This document shows positions 49,001-58,134 of a stretch of DNA of 64,000 bases, in pieces. The stretch comes from Streptomyces morookaense (GTDB lineage: Bacteria; Actinomycetota; Actinomycetes; Streptomycetales; Streptomycetaceae): assembly GCF_013030945.1 (NCBI RefSeq), contig NZ_JABBXF010000023.1, positions 100,333 through 164,332 on the forward strand, read 5' to 3'. The translations under genes and the position numbers were made by a program. Under the pieces are notes generated by a model. That model searched no databases and was not told the DNA's origin. It saw only the letters and a list, made by a program, of their open reading frames with translations. Every line of letters begins with the position of its first letter. Within the stretch, counting starts at the first letter, position 1.

Positions 49001-50586
49001 GCGGGAGCCGAATCCGCCGAGCGCGGCAGCCGCAGCGCCGCCAGGCCTCCCGCGAGGAGCAGTCCTGCACTCACCGCCAACGTCACGTGCAGACCGTGCA
49101 CAAACGCATCCCGCGCCGCCACCCGCAGCGCGGCACCGGCCGGGCCGCCGAGCCGGTCGGCGACTTCGTACGCCTCCCCCACGGAGTGACCGGCCGCGGC
49201 CCCCGCCGCACTCGGAACACCCGGCACCGCCGCAACTCCCGGCGCGTACGCCGCATTCATCACGCTGCCCAGCAGCGCGATGCCGATGCCCGCGCCCAGC
49301 TGGTACGACGTCTCCCCGATCGCCGCCGCCCCGCCCGCGCACTCCGCAGGAGCCTCGCTGAGCATCGATTCGTAGGCCCCGAACAGCGTGGTCTCCAGGC
49401 CGAATCCGAGCAGGACGAAGCACACGACCATCAGGGCCGGCCGGTCCTGGCTGCCCAGAGCGGTGAGGGACAGCACCGCCACGGCCGTCAGGGCGAAGCC
49501 CGACGCCACCATCACCCGCGGCCCGACGCGGTGCAGCACCCGGGAACCCACGAGTCCCGCGGCCATGGCGGCCAGCGTCAACGGCAGCAGCCGCAGCCCG
49601 GTCCGCAGCGGAGTGAGGCCCAGCACGAGCTGCAGGTACTGCGCGGCCACCAGCTCCAGGCCGACGAGGGCGAGCATGGCCAGCACGATGCAGCCGACGG
49701 ACGTGCCGAACGCCGGGCGGCCGAACATCGCGAGGTCGACCAGCGGGTGGGTACGGCGGCGCTGCCGCCGGACGAAGAGGACGAGCAGCGCGGCCCCCAG
49801 CGCCGCGGGCACCAGCGTGCCCAGCGACAGCGGCTCGGCGGTGCCGATCCGTTTCACCCCGAAGACCAGGCCGAACAGCCCACAGGCCGCCATGAGTGCG
49901 CCGAGCACGTCCCACGGCCCATTGCGGTCGCCGGTCGACTCGGGCAGCAGCCACCGCCCGACGGGCAGGCTGACCGCCATGAGCGGCAGGTTGATGAGGA
50001 AGACCGAGCCCCACCAGAAGTGCTCCAGCAGGAAGCCGCCGAGCAGCGGCCCGACCGCCGCGCCTATCGCGGCGACCGCGCTCCAGATGCCGATGGCCAG
50101 GGCCCGTTCCCGGCGGTCGGGGAAGACCTGCCGGAGGATGGAGAGCGTCGCAGGCATGATCATCGCGCCGCCGGCGCCGAGCAGCGCCCGCGCGGCGATC
50201 AGGACTTCCGCGGTGCCGGCGAAGGCGGCCAGGGCGGAGGCCACGCCGAACAGCCCGTAGCCGAGCAGCAGCACCCGGCGCCGCCCGACCCGGTCGCCGA
50301 GCGTGCCGAAGAGGATCAGCAGCGAGGCGCAGACGAGCGGGTAGACGTCGACGATCCAGAGCAGCTGGATCGCACCGGGGCGCAGGTCCTCGGTGACGGC
50401 CGGGACCGCAACGTGCAGCACGGTGGCGTCGACGGCGACGAGCAGCAGGCTGACGCAGAGCACGACGAGCACGGTCCAGCGGCTCGCGCCGCTTCCGTTC
50501 CCGCTGTGCGGCAGCCGGTCCCGCCGGGAGCGCTGCCGGGGAACGCCCGAGGACCGCCGGGGGTCGGCGGTGGTCGTCCCGGACAT
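48997..50586 (-). CDS. DHA2-family (EmrB/QacA-like) multidrug efflux MFS transporter
   Basis: 529 aa, 14 helices. Typical patterns: LLLVAVDATVLHVAVPAVTE (helix 1 with the DHA2 Asp), LFGTLGDRVGRRRVLLLGYG (motif A), ARALLGAGGAMIMPATLSIL and GIWSAVAAIGAAVGPLLGGF (motif C), and WWGSVFLINLPLMAVSLPVG. It exports lipophilic or cationic compounds by proton exchange. No TetR or MarR repressor is adjacent. Start ATG 50586 with GAGGTGTG upstream on the minus strand. The last codons and the stop lie in repeat H, so the C terminus may have been altered by the repeat. Divergent from the mannosyltransferase-like gene. Confidence 0.93.
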   Translation of the reverse strand: MSGTTTADPRRSSGVPRQRSRRDRLPHSGNGSGASRWTVLVVLCVSLLLVAVDATVLHVAVPAVTEDLRPGAIQLLWIVDVYPLVCASLLILFGTLGDRVGRRRVLLLGYGLFGVASALAAFAGTAEVLIAARALLGAGGAMIMPATLSILRQVFPDRRERALAIGIWSAVAAIGAAVGPLLGGFLLEHFWWGSVFLINLPLMAVSLPVGRWLLPESTGDRNGPWDVLGALMAACGLFGLVFGVKRIGTAEPLSLGTLVPAALGAALLVLFVRRQRRRTHPLVDLAMFGRPAFGTSVGCIVLAMLALVGLELVAAQYLQLVLGLTPLRTGLRLLPLTLAAMAAGLVGSRVLHRVGPRVMVASGFALTAVAVLSLTALGSQDRPALMVVCFVLLGFGLETTLFGAYESMLSEAPAECAGGAAAIGETSYQLGAGIGIALLGSVMNAAYAPGVAAVPGVPSAAGAAAGHSVGEAYEVADRLGGPAGAALRVAARDAFVHGLHVTLAVSAGLLLAGGLAALRLPRSADSAPA

Positions 50587-50683
50587 TCACACACCTCCGT
50601 GTCGTGCGAGTCGACAGAGTACGCGAGTCCCGCCCGTGCGCACGTGGCCCGTCTCACGTCGCGCGGCTGGGACAATCGGTCGG

Positions 50684-51880
50684 GTGACTGATCTCGTTTC
50701 CCCCTCCGGCATACGCACCGGCACCCCCGCCGCCGTGTACGGCGGCCCGCTGCGCGGCCGTGCGGCCGTGCCGGGGGTGCTGCGCCGGGCCGCCCCGGCG
50801 CTGCTGGTGTACGCGGGGGTGCGGGCCCTGGGGATCGTGGTGCTCGCACTGTGGGGACTGTCCGACGGGAAGGACCCGCTCACCCTGCTGTCGGCCCGCT
50901 GGGACTCGCTCTGGTACGCGCGGATCGCCGAGCACGGCTACGGGTACACGCTGCATCTGAGCGGCGGCCGGGTCCACTCCGACCTGGCGTTCTTCCCACT
51001 GCTGCCGTGGCTGGAGCGGGGCCTGTCGGCGGTGTCGCCGCTCTCGGCGGGCGAGGCCGGGCTGGTGGTGAGCGCGGTCGCGTCGCTGTGCGCGGCGGGG
51101 GCCCTGTTCGCGATCGGCGAGCTGTGCCACGGACGGCGGGCGGGCATCGCGCTCGCGGCGCTGTGGGCGGCACTGCCGGTCGGGATCGTGCAGTCGATGG
51201 CGTACTCGGAGTCGCTGTTCACGGCGCTGGCGGCGTGGAGCGTGTACTGCGTGCTCACCGGCCGCTGGGTGTGGGCGGGTTCGCTCGCGGCGCTGGCCGG
51301 GCTGACCCGGCCGGTGGGGGCGGCGGCGGTGGCGGCCGTGTGGATCACCGCGGCGGTGCTGCTGTGGCGCCGGGAGCCCCGGTCCGACAGACGCCGGATG
51401 CTGCTCGGGGCGGCGCTGGCCCCGCTGGGCTGGCTCGGCTACGTGGCCTGGGTCGGGGTGCGGACGGGCAGCGTGACCGGCTATCTCGATGTACAGGGCG
51501 GCTGGGGCAACGGCTTCGACGGCGGGCTGGCGTTCGGCCGGTTCATGGGCGGGCTGCTGGACGGGCCGGGGTTCGCGGGCGGGCTCGCGCTGCTCACCGG
51601 CGTCGCGCTGGTGCTGTGGCTGTACGCGGCCGGGGTGCGGCGCCGCCAGCCGCTGCCGCTGCTGGTCTACGGGGGCGTGGTGCTGCTGCTCGCCCTGACC
51701 GCGAAGGGGTACTTCGGCTCCAAGCCCCGCCTGATGCTGCCGGCGTTCCCGCTGCTGCTGCCCCTCGCGGCGGCCGTGGCGCGGCTGCGCACGGTGCGGG
51801 CGGCGGCGACGGTGGGGACGGTGGCGCTGGCGTCGGCGGTCTACGGGGCGTTCTGGCTGCACGGCTCCGGCCCGCCATGA
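50684..51880 (+). CDS. GT-C membrane mannosyltransferase-like protein
   Basis: 398 aa. About ten hydrophobic helices with a first extracytoplasmic loop SARWDSLWYARIAEHGYGYT, where the acidic residue of the GT-C family is in RWDS. Later segments YSESLFTALAAWSVYCVLTG, AALAGLTRPVGAAAVAAVWI and GYFGSKPRLMLPAFPLLLPL match actinobacterial proteins related to PIG-V/ArnT mannosyltransferases that use polyprenyl-phosphate mannose. It would mannosylate a lipoglycan or a secreted protein outside the membrane. Start GTG 50684 lacks a clear ribosome site. The next gene on this strand, a PAP2 phosphatase, follows after a strong terminator, so they are not one transcript. Confidence 0.82.
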   Translation: MTDLVSPSGIRTGTPAAVYGGPLRGRAAVPGVLRRAAPALLVYAGVRALGIVVLALWGLSDGKDPLTLLSARWDSLWYARIAEHGYGYTLHLSGGRVHSDLAFFPLLPWLERGLSAVSPLSAGEAGLVVSAVASLCAAGALFAIGELCHGRRAGIALAALWAALPVGIVQSMAYSESLFTALAAWSVYCVLTGRWVWAGSLAALAGLTRPVGAAAVAAVWITAAVLLWRREPRSDRRRMLLGAALAPLGWLGYVAWVGVRTGSVTGYLDVQGGWGNGFDGGLAFGRFMGGLLDGPGFAGGLALLTGVALVLWLYAAGVRRRQPLPLLVYGGVVLLLALTAKGYFGSKPRLMLPAFPLLLPLAAAVARLRTVRAAATVGTVALASAVYGAFWLHGSGPP

Positions 51881-51937
51881 TCGATTATCGGGCGTTCCCG
51901 GGGGCTTTCCCGGGACGGGCCGCGGAGGCCGCCCGCA

Positions 51938-51985
51938 AACACCGCGGAACGCGACGGCCACAAGCCGGCGAACACCGCGGAACGC
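51938..51985. repeat. Direct repeat AACACCGCGGAACGC, two copies
   Basis: 15 bp at 51938-51952 and 51971-51985, exactly 33 bp apart, in the spacer after the mannosyltransferase-like gene. The function is unknown. Between them and the terminator the DNA shows no coding signal. Confidence 0.6.
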
Positions 51986-52002
51986 ACGGGGAATTGCCCT
52001 GT

Positions 52003-52033
52003 AAGCCGCCGGACACCGCCCGGCGGCTTTTTT
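52003..52033 (+). terminator. Classic intrinsic terminator with T-run
   Basis: AAGCCGCCGG, a 7-base loop, CCGGCGGCTT, with six T in a row at 52028-52033. This is unusually canonical for this genome. It ends the mannosyltransferase-like transcript about 120 bp after its stop. Confidence 0.9.
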
Positions 52034-52175
52034 CCTGCCCGCATTTTATGCGGCCCTTATCCGGCGGATTCAAACATGCCGGAGGTCAGGATTGAGACGC
52101 ATTCCACATCACATCGTCATCACAAAGCGGCCCGATCGGCCAAGCCTCGCCGTCACGCAATGTAACGTCGATTGA

Positions 52176-53153
52176 GTGCGTACCAATGACGAGCTCCTGC
52201 CCGCGCAGGAGCGCCGGACCGAGCCCCCGCGCCCGCGGATGACCCGCGCCCGCGTGGGGATCCTCGCGGCGACCTCCGTGGTCTACGCGGCGATCGTGGT
52301 CGGCGTGCTCACCAACTCCTGGCCGGTGCGGTTCGACTGGCAGGTCATGCTCTTCCGGCCGTACAAGCAGTGGCCGGAGATCCACGCCTTCCTCGACTAC
52401 TTCGTGGTGCTGGGCCAGCGCGGTCCCACCGCCGTGGCGGTGGCCGCCTGGCTGGGCTGGTGCGCCTACAAGCAGAAGACCCTGCGTCCGCTGCTCGTGC
52501 TGGGCGTCTCGCTGCTCCTGCTCAACGCCACGGTGGGCGCGGCGAAGATAGGGATGGGACGGCTGGGGCCGCACTACGCGACCCACGTCGGCTCCAACGA
52601 GATGTTCGCCGGCGGCGACATATTCCCCTCGGGCCACACCGCGAACGCCGTGGTGACCTGGGGCGTGCTCGCCTACCTGGCCACCACTCCGCGCACCCGC
52701 CGGATCGCCTCGGTGGCCGCCGCGCTGCTGGCGCTGGGCGTCGGCATGACGACGGTGTACCTGGGCACGCACTGGATGAGCGACGTGACCCTCGGCTGGA
52801 CCGCGGGCCTGATGATCCTGCTGGTGCTGCCCTGGTTCGAGGCGCCCATGGCGCGCACCGATGCCTGGCTGCTGGCCCAGTGGCGGCGGCTGCGCGACCG
52901 CCGCGCCCCGGTGCCGGCCACGGCCGTCGCGCCCGTCCCGCTGGGCGCGCCGCGCTCCCCGGCGGACGACGAGACGCCGGTGCTGGAGCCGGTGGGCGCC
53001 GGGAGCCGGGCGGGCGGACGCCCGCACCTGCCGCAGCGGACGCACACGGTCCGCTCCGAGCGCACGCCGGTCACCCCGACCGGCAGCCGCCGCCCGCCGC
53101 ACCCGGACCGCGCACAGCGCACGACACCGCTGGGCGGCCGCACGGTGAGCTAG
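52176..53153 (+). CDS. PAP2-family membrane phosphatase
   Basis: 325 aa. Six helices carry the three phosphatase motifs: KIGMGRLGP (motif 1, the Lys and Arg), FPSGHTANAV (motif 2, His as acid) and GTHWMSDVTLGW (motif 3, His nucleophile and Asp; it reads as H-x3-D rather than the full SRx5H). It would dephosphorylate a lipid phosphate such as undecaprenyl diphosphate or phosphatidic acid outside the membrane. A long basic/Pro-rich cytoplasmic tail (about 225-325) is typical of streptomycete members. Start GTG 52176 is the best in frame but has no clear ribosome site. Confidence 0.88.
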   Translation: MRTNDELLPAQERRTEPPRPRMTRARVGILAATSVVYAAIVVGVLTNSWPVRFDWQVMLFRPYKQWPEIHAFLDYFVVLGQRGPTAVAVAAWLGWCAYKQKTLRPLLVLGVSLLLLNATVGAAKIGMGRLGPHYATHVGSNEMFAGGDIFPSGHTANAVVTWGVLAYLATTPRTRRIASVAAALLALGVGMTTVYLGTHWMSDVTLGWTAGLMILLVLPWFEAPMARTDAWLLAQWRRLRDRRAPVPATAVAPVPLGAPRSPADDETPVLEPVGAGSRAGGRPHLPQRTHTVRSERTPVTPTGSRRPPHPDRAQRTTPLGGRTVS

Positions 53154-53201
53154 GCAGAACGCACGGATGGCGGCGGTCCTCGGACCGCCGCCATCGGCAT
53201 T

Positions 53202-53260
53202 CCCGCGCCCCGAAGGGGCGCGGGGAACTGCGCGACCAGCCACGGACGGCCCGCAGTCGT
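53202..53260. repeat. Streptomyces 3'-UTR repeat, copy I
   Basis: CGCGCCCC-GAA-GGGGCGCG hairpin, core GGAACTGCGCGACCAGCC, end CGGCCCGCAGTCG. It lies between convergent genes, ten bases from the I78-type stop. Confidence 0.8.
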
Positions 53261-53269
53261 AGTACCGGG

Positions 53270-53485
53270 CTACCCCTTCCAGCAGCGCCGCACCGTGCCG
53301 TCGACCACCTCGAAGTTGAGCCGCCCCACCAGGTACTCCATGGTGATGACCACCCCGGGCGGCAACGCCCGCACCGTCGTCCAGCCATGGGCGCGAGCCC
53401 GCCCGGCGGCCGTGTCGGCGTCGAGTCCCACGTAGTCGTCGAGGGCGTCGTCGGGGTCGGGGGGAAGCTGCGGTAGAGGCGCCAT
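53270..53485 (-). CDS. Peptidase inhibitor I78-like small protein, 71 aa
   Basis: The C-terminal 45 residues fit the I78 family: AAGRARAHGWTTVRALPPGV, then ITMEYLVGRLNFEVVDGTVR and RCWKG; the family uses the DYRPxRLN-like loop, here EYLVGRLN, to block serine proteases, as in the potato-inhibitor-I fold. There is no signal peptide, so it would act inside the cell unless exported another way. The N terminus (PQLPPDPDDALDDYVGLDAD) is acidic. Start ATG 53485. It is convergent with the PAP2 gene across repeat I. Assignment rests on a short domain and is moderate. Confidence 0.7.
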   Translation of the reverse strand: MAPLPQLPPDPDDALDDYVGLDADTAAGRARAHGWTTVRALPPGVVITMEYLVGRLNFEVVDGTVRRCWKG

Positions 53486-53970
53486 GACAGCCACCGTAGG
53501 GGCCTCCGGGCGGCGGGGGAAGCGGGGGCCGGGCACGCTGCCGTCCGGATCGGGTCCGCCACTGGTCACACTTCTGTCACAGAGGGCTCGCACCGGTTTA
53601 CCCCGGCCCAGCAGGCTCCGTACGGCAATTCCGCACCCCCGGCAACGCCTCCGTAATCAACCCCGGGGAAATTCACCACACCTTTTCCGAATACCCCCGG
53701 CAACTCCGCGCACCGCACCGGGAATTCTCGGCACCGCGGCCGTCCCGTTATGCACCGTCAGGAATTCGGGGACGACGTCCCGCACACTTCCGGCACATAC
53801 GGAATATAAAGTTCCAGCCTCTTGGGGGACCCCGCACCACGCGCGATTGACGAACGGCCGGCGGAGGCACCCTCGCGCGCCGGGCGGCGGACGAGCATCA
53901 TGGCTGGTGCCCGGGAGAGCCCATGTGCACGACAGGCCGTACGAGCCGAGAGCGAAGCGAGGGGGCACGG
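53486..53970. other. 485-bp region upstream of the cytochrome oxidase gene
   Basis: No convincing gene in either direction. GC falls in the middle part (about 53620-53830), which contains AATATAAAGTTCC and the short palindrome GGGAC-GAC-GTCCC at 53769-53781. It probably holds the ctaD promoter and a long leader. An in-frame upstream ATG at 53923 would extend CtaD by 16 residues. Confidence 0.4.
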
Positions 53971-55659
53971 ATGGGGACCGACACCGCGCAGGCGGAGACC
54001 GCGCCGGCCCGGGAGCGCCGGCCCGGCGCCGTCGTCGTCGACTGGCTGACCACCACCGACCACAAGAAGATCGGGCATCTCTACCTGATCACCTCGTTCG
54101 CCTTCTTCCTGGTCGCCGGGCTGCTCGCCATGCTGATGCGAGCCGAACTGGCCCGTCCCGGGCTGCAGTTCCTCACCAACGAACAGTTCAACGAGGCGTT
54201 CACCGCCCACGGCACGATCATGCTGCTGCTCTTCGCCACCCCGGCCTTCGCGGGGTTCGCCAACGAGATCATGCCGCTGCAGATCGGCTCGCCGGACGTG
54301 GCGTTCCCCCGGCTCAACATGCTCTCGTACTGGATGTACCTGTTCGGCGGTCTGATCGTGGTGAGCAGCCTGCTGATGCCCGAGGGCGGCGCCGCCTTCG
54401 GCTGGACCGCCTACGCCCCGCTGAGCAGCGCGGCGCGCTCGCCGGGGATCGGCAGCGACATGTGGATCCTGGGCCTGGCGCTGTCGGGCTTCGGGACGAT
54501 CCTGGGCGCCGTGAACTTCCTGACCACCATCATCGGGATGCGCGCGCCCGGCATGACGATGTTCCGGATGCCGGTCTTCACCTGGAACGTCCTGTTCACC
54601 TCGATCCTGATCCTGATGGCCTTCCCGGTCCTGGCCGCGGCCCTGCTCGTCCTGGAGGCGGACCGGCGGTTCGGTGCGGTGGTCTTCGAATCGGCGAACG
54701 GCGGGGCGCTGCTGTGGCAGCACCTGTTCTGGTTCTTCGGGCATCCCGAGGTCTACATCATCGCGCTGCCGTTCTTCGGCATCATCACCGAGATCATCCC
54801 GGTCTTCTCCCGCAAGCCGATCTTCGGCTACGTGATGCTGATCGGCGCGACCATGGCCATCACCGCGCTGTCCGTGGTGGTCTGGGCGCACCACATGTTC
54901 GCCACGGGTGCGGTGCTGCTGCCCTTCTTCTCCTTCATGTCCTTCCTCATCGCGGTGCCGACGGGCGTGAAGTTCTTCAACTGGATCGGCACCATGTGGC
55001 AGGGCTCGCTGTCCTTCGAGTCGCCGATGCTGTGGTCGGTGGGCTTCCTGGTGAGCTTCCTCTTCGGCGGGCTCACCGGTGTGATCCTGGCCTCGCCGCC
55101 GCTGGACTTCCATGTGACGGACACCTACTTCGTCGTGGCGCACTTCCACTACGTGGTGTTCGGGACGGTGGTGTTCGCGATGTTCGCGGGCTTCTACTTC
55201 TGGTGGCCCAAGTTCACGGGCAAGCTGCTGGACGACCGGCTGGGGAAGATCCACTTCTGGACCCTGTTCACCGGCTTCCACCTCACGTTCCTCGTCCAGC
55301 ACTGGCTGGGCGCCGAGGGCATGCCGCGCCGTTACGCCGACTACCTGGCGGCGGACGGCTTCACCATGCTCAACACGGTGTCCACGATCGGCGCGTTCCT
55401 GCTGGGCCTGTCGACGCTGCCGTTCTTCTACAACGTCTGGAAGACCGCGAAGTACGGCAGGAAGGTCGAGGTCGACGACCCCTGGGGCTACGGCCGTTCG
55501 CTGGAGTGGGCGACCTCCTGCCCACCGCCGCGGCACAACTTCCTCACCCTGCCCCGTATCCGCTCCGAGTCGCCGGCCTTCGACCTGCACCACCCGGAGA
55601 CGGTCCGCCACGAGAAGGCACCGGCGGCCCCGGCCGAGCCGGGCCCGGCCGGCGCCTGA
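53971..55659 (+). CDS. ctaD: Cytochrome c oxidase (aa3) subunit I
   Basis: 562 aa. This is the catalytic subunit of the proton-pumping terminal oxidase. Heme and copper ligands are visible: His in [15 protein letters not shown] (low-spin heme a), [19 protein letters not shown] with CuB His and the Tyr cross-link, [12 protein letters not shown] (two CuB His) and [20 protein letters not shown] (heme a3 and heme a His). The N terminus starts [20 protein letters not shown]. It has all twelve helices. The other oxidase genes (ctaC, ctaE, ctaF) are not adjacent, so this is a stand-alone copy, possibly a second paralogue. Start ATG 53971 follows GAGGGGG; ATG 53923 is an alternative. Confidence 0.95.
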   Translation: MGTDTAQAETAPARERRPGAVVVDWLTTTDHKKIGHLYLITSFAFFLVAGLLAMLMRAELARPGLQFLTNEQFNEAFTAHGTIMLLLFATPAFAGFANEIMPLQIGSPDVAFPRLNMLSYWMYLFGGLIVVSSLLMPEGGAAFGWTAYAPLSSAARSPGIGSDMWILGLALSGFGTILGAVNFLTTIIGMRAPGMTMFRMPVFTWNVLFTSILILMAFPVLAAALLVLEADRRFGAVVFESANGGALLWQHLFWFFGHPEVYIIALPFFGIITEIIPVFSRKPIFGYVMLIGATMAITALSVVVWAHHMFATGAVLLPFFSFMSFLIAVPTGVKFFNWIGTMWQGSLSFESPMLWSVGFLVSFLFGGLTGVILASPPLDFHVTDTYFVVAHFHYVVFGTVVFAMFAGFYFWWPKFTGKLLDDRLGKIHFWTLFTGFHLTFLVQHWLGAEGMPRRYADYLAADGFTMLNTVSTIGAFLLGLSTLPFFYNVWKTAKYGRKVEVDDPWGYGRSLEWATSCPPPRHNFLTLPRIRSESPAFDLHHPETVRHEKAPAAPAEPGPAGA

Positions 55660-55675
55660 CGGGCCGTCGCCGAGG

Positions 55676-56614
55676 TCAGCGGGCGGTGGGGGGCCGCTCG
55701 TCGATCCGTACGGAAAGGTCGTTGTCGACGGTGTAGTACGGGCTCACCCGGGCAGGGGCGTACGTGGCGTCGACTTCCTGGGCGGGGTAGGTGAATATCT
55801 GTTTCTTGTCGGCGACGTCGTCGAGGATGCGGGCGAGCCGGGCCGCGGCGCCCTCGGCCGGGCGCAGCCACAGGTCCCAGACGTCCAGGCCGCCCTGCCA
55901 CTCCTCGCACAGGCCGGCGAAGGGGAGGGTGAAGGTGAAGTCCGGGCCGTCGGCGGTGACGGGTGCGGTGCGCATGACATCGCTGTCACGGCGCAGCCGC
56001 GCCTCCACCACGGCGTCCTTCAGCCAGGCCTCCGGGTCGCCGACGCGGTACAGGGTGCCGTGGCCGGTGAGGCCCGAGGGGTCCAGGAGGAGGTCCCCTG
56101 CCTCGGCGTGCGGGGAGCGCAGCCAGCTGCGCAGCGAGAGGTTGCCGTGCTTGGTCGCGTACGGGATGCGGACCGCGAGCGGCGAGGTGCTGGGCCCGGG
56201 TCTGCGGTCGACCAGGGAGCGCAGGTCGGCCAGGCCCGGCACCAGCCGCCGCGGGGCGTCCTCGCCGCAGGCCGCGTGGACGTCCCAGCGGCCCTCCGGG
56301 AGGGCGACGGTGCTCGGCAGGACGGCGCGCACCCGGCCGTCGCCGTTGGGCGTGAGCGGCAGACGGACCTCACCGGACTCGTCGTCGCCGCCCCGGCGGC
56401 GCAGGACGAGCGCCGCGGACCACTGGGCGCAGGCTTCGGAGAGGCCCGGGGCGTCGAGGTCGAAGGTGAGTCCGCCCGCGGAGTCCGCGATGCAGTCGGC
56501 AGTGGGGTTCCCCATGCCGAAGGCCATGGGAGGGGCAGACACGATGGTGCACTCCTCGGGGGTGGTGGAGCCGCCGGGACCGGCGGCGTCGGCGGGCACG
56601 GTGGAAGGGGTCAT
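55676..56614 (-). CDS. Hypothetical protein paired with a glycosyltransferase, 312 aa
   Basis: I do not recognise a named family. It looks like two beta-rich halves: residues about 45-165 (SAALVLRRRGGDDESGEVRL, RRLVPGLADLRSLVDRRPGP) and about 165-300 (RIPYATKHGNLSLRSWLRSP, HAEAGDLLLDPSGLTGHGTL, FTLPFAGLCEEWQGGLDVWD). The mix recalls domains found beside teichoic-acid or glycan glycosyltransferases. There is no signal peptide or helix that would cross the membrane. The ATG overlaps the GT4 stop (ATGA), so the two are coupled and probably act in one step of surface-glycan synthesis. It may bind the glycan or the lipid carrier; this is inference from position. Confidence 0.65.
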   Translation of the reverse strand: MTPSTVPADAAGPGGSTTPEECTIVSAPPMAFGMGNPTADCIADSAGGLTFDLDAPGLSEACAQWSAALVLRRRGGDDESGEVRLPLTPNGDGRVRAVLPSTVALPEGRWDVHAACGEDAPRRLVPGLADLRSLVDRRPGPSTSPLAVRIPYATKHGNLSLRSWLRSPHAEAGDLLLDPSGLTGHGTLYRVGDPEAWLKDAVVEARLRRDSDVMRTAPVTADGPDFTFTLPFAGLCEEWQGGLDVWDLWLRPAEGAAARLARILDDVADKKQIFTYPAQEVDATYAPARVSPYYTVDNDLSVRIDERPPTAR

Positions 56615-57861
56615 GCGGCACGCACCCGTCGGAAGGCGGCGCGGCTCGCGTCCCTGGTCTTGAACGCGCTGCTGAGGAGGGATCCCCGGGTCCGGTGCAG
56701 CGAGCCCCGCAGGGCGCCGCGGCCGGTCAGATCGGTGAAGAGGGCCTCGTAGCGCTCGGCGATGTGCGCGGGGTCGAACCGGGCCGCGTTCTTCAGCGCC
56801 TCCCGGCCCATGCGGCGCCGCAGTTCGTCGTCGTCGATCAGCTTCAGCAGCCCGGCCGCGATGGCGTCCGGCTTGCCGACGGGCACCAGCAGACCGTCGG
56901 TCCCGTCGGTGATGATCTCGCCGGGGCCGTGCGGGCAGTCGGTGGAGACCACGGGGAGGCCGCAGCGCATCGCCTCGACGATGGTCATGCCGAACGACTC
57001 CAGGCTGGAGGTGCAGGCGGCGACGGAGCCCTTGACCCACTCGGGGTCCAGGGGGTTGGCGGGGCCCATGAGGAAGACGTGGTTGTAGAGGCCGAGCTTG
57101 TCGATCAGAGCCCGCAGCTTGGCGCGCTCCGCGCCGGCCCCGTAGATCCGCAGGCGCCAGTCGGGACGCTCGGCGGCCACCTTGGCGAAGGAACGAATCA
57201 GCACGTCGTACCGTTTCGCCGGAGCCAGCCGGCCGGCCGCGATCACCCACTTGCCGGTGCCGTCCGCGGGCTCCAGGGCCGGTGCCGGAACGCCGTTGGG
57301 CACCGCCTCGATCCGCACCCCGGGGAGCCTCATGAGCTTGCGGTAGGTGCGCGCGTCGGCCTCGGTCACGGTGGTGACCGCGTCCAGCCGCGGGTAGTGG
57401 GTGCGCAACGCCAGCTTCAGCGGACCGCTGTGGGTGCCCAGCGTCAGGTGCTCCTGGCCCACCCGGACCGGACCGCGCCGGGCCTGCTGGGCGATGTGCA
57501 CGTTGAGGCCGGGCCGGGTGCCCACGACCACGTCGCAGTCCAGGCCGCGCAGATGCCGGGCGATCCGCTCGTCGGTCAGCGCGCTGTACTGCTGGTAGCG
57601 GCCCTCGGCGGCGGGGAAGACGGAGGCCGGGACGGCGTACCCGGGAAGCTCGCCCGCGTACTCCGGGCTGTCCTTGCGCAGGTCCACCAGGTGCCGCAGG
57701 CGGACCTTGCCGCCGGGGGCCAGCATCGGCTCGTCACGGTGGCGGAAGACGGAGACGATCTCCACGTCGTGCTGCTCGGCGAGGGTGCTCGCGAGGTTGT
57801 ACGTGGTGCGGATGGTGCCGCCGATCCCGTACGCGTTGTGAATCAGGAATGAGATGTGCAT
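56611..57861 (-). CDS. Glycosyltransferase family 4 (GT-B)
   Basis: 416 aa. N-terminal Rossmann half: ISFLIHNAYGIGGTIRTTYN with the glycine loop. Donor half: GKWVIAAGRLAPAKRYDVLI, RLRIYGAGAERAKLRALIDK, VFLMGPANPLDPEWVKGSVA and the E-x7-E motif in SSLESFGMTIVEAMRCGLPV, followed by STDCPHGPGEIITDGTDGLL. It belongs near the poly(glycerol-phosphate) glucosyltransferase (TagE-like) group and should transfer a sugar from a UDP- or GDP-donor with retention. Start ATG 57861. It is the first gene of a two-gene operon with the 312-residue protein. Confidence 0.92.
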   Translation of the reverse strand: MHISFLIHNAYGIGGTIRTTYNLASTLAEQHDVEIVSVFRHRDEPMLAPGGKVRLRHLVDLRKDSPEYAGELPGYAVPASVFPAAEGRYQQYSALTDERIARHLRGLDCDVVVGTRPGLNVHIAQQARRGPVRVGQEHLTLGTHSGPLKLALRTHYPRLDAVTTVTEADARTYRKLMRLPGVRIEAVPNGVPAPALEPADGTGKWVIAAGRLAPAKRYDVLIRSFAKVAAERPDWRLRIYGAGAERAKLRALIDKLGLYNHVFLMGPANPLDPEWVKGSVAACTSSLESFGMTIVEAMRCGLPVVSTDCPHGPGEIITDGTDGLLVPVGKPDAIAAGLLKLIDDDELRRRMGREALKNAARFDPAHIAERYEALFTDLTGRGALRGSLHRTRGSLLSSAFKTRDASRAAFRRVRAA

Positions 57862-58134
57862 TCGTCCCCATGCAGCCGGTGTGCCGCGGTCATCACCCGA
57901 TGACCCGCCTCCTGAAGGTTAGACCGTGGCCGGTGCCGCAGGGTTGGCTGTGATCGTCAACTCGTTGTCCGAGCGTTGGCGAATCGGTAGCGGGGACGGG
58001 AACTTTTCCGGGCCGTGACCCCGGCCACGGATCGTCCGTTGTCTTCTTGTGGGCCGGGAAGAGCCCGGCACCACGCACCCCATGCACCACAGCTGCACCA
58101 CCGTTTTGCCCGCACCAAGTTCGAGGAGCTCCCC

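Noticed and set aside
53657..53968. 103-codon minus-strand frame upstream of ctaD
   Set aside because: Poor third-position GC pattern in a region of lower GC, no family resemblance, and it would occupy the ctaD promoter.
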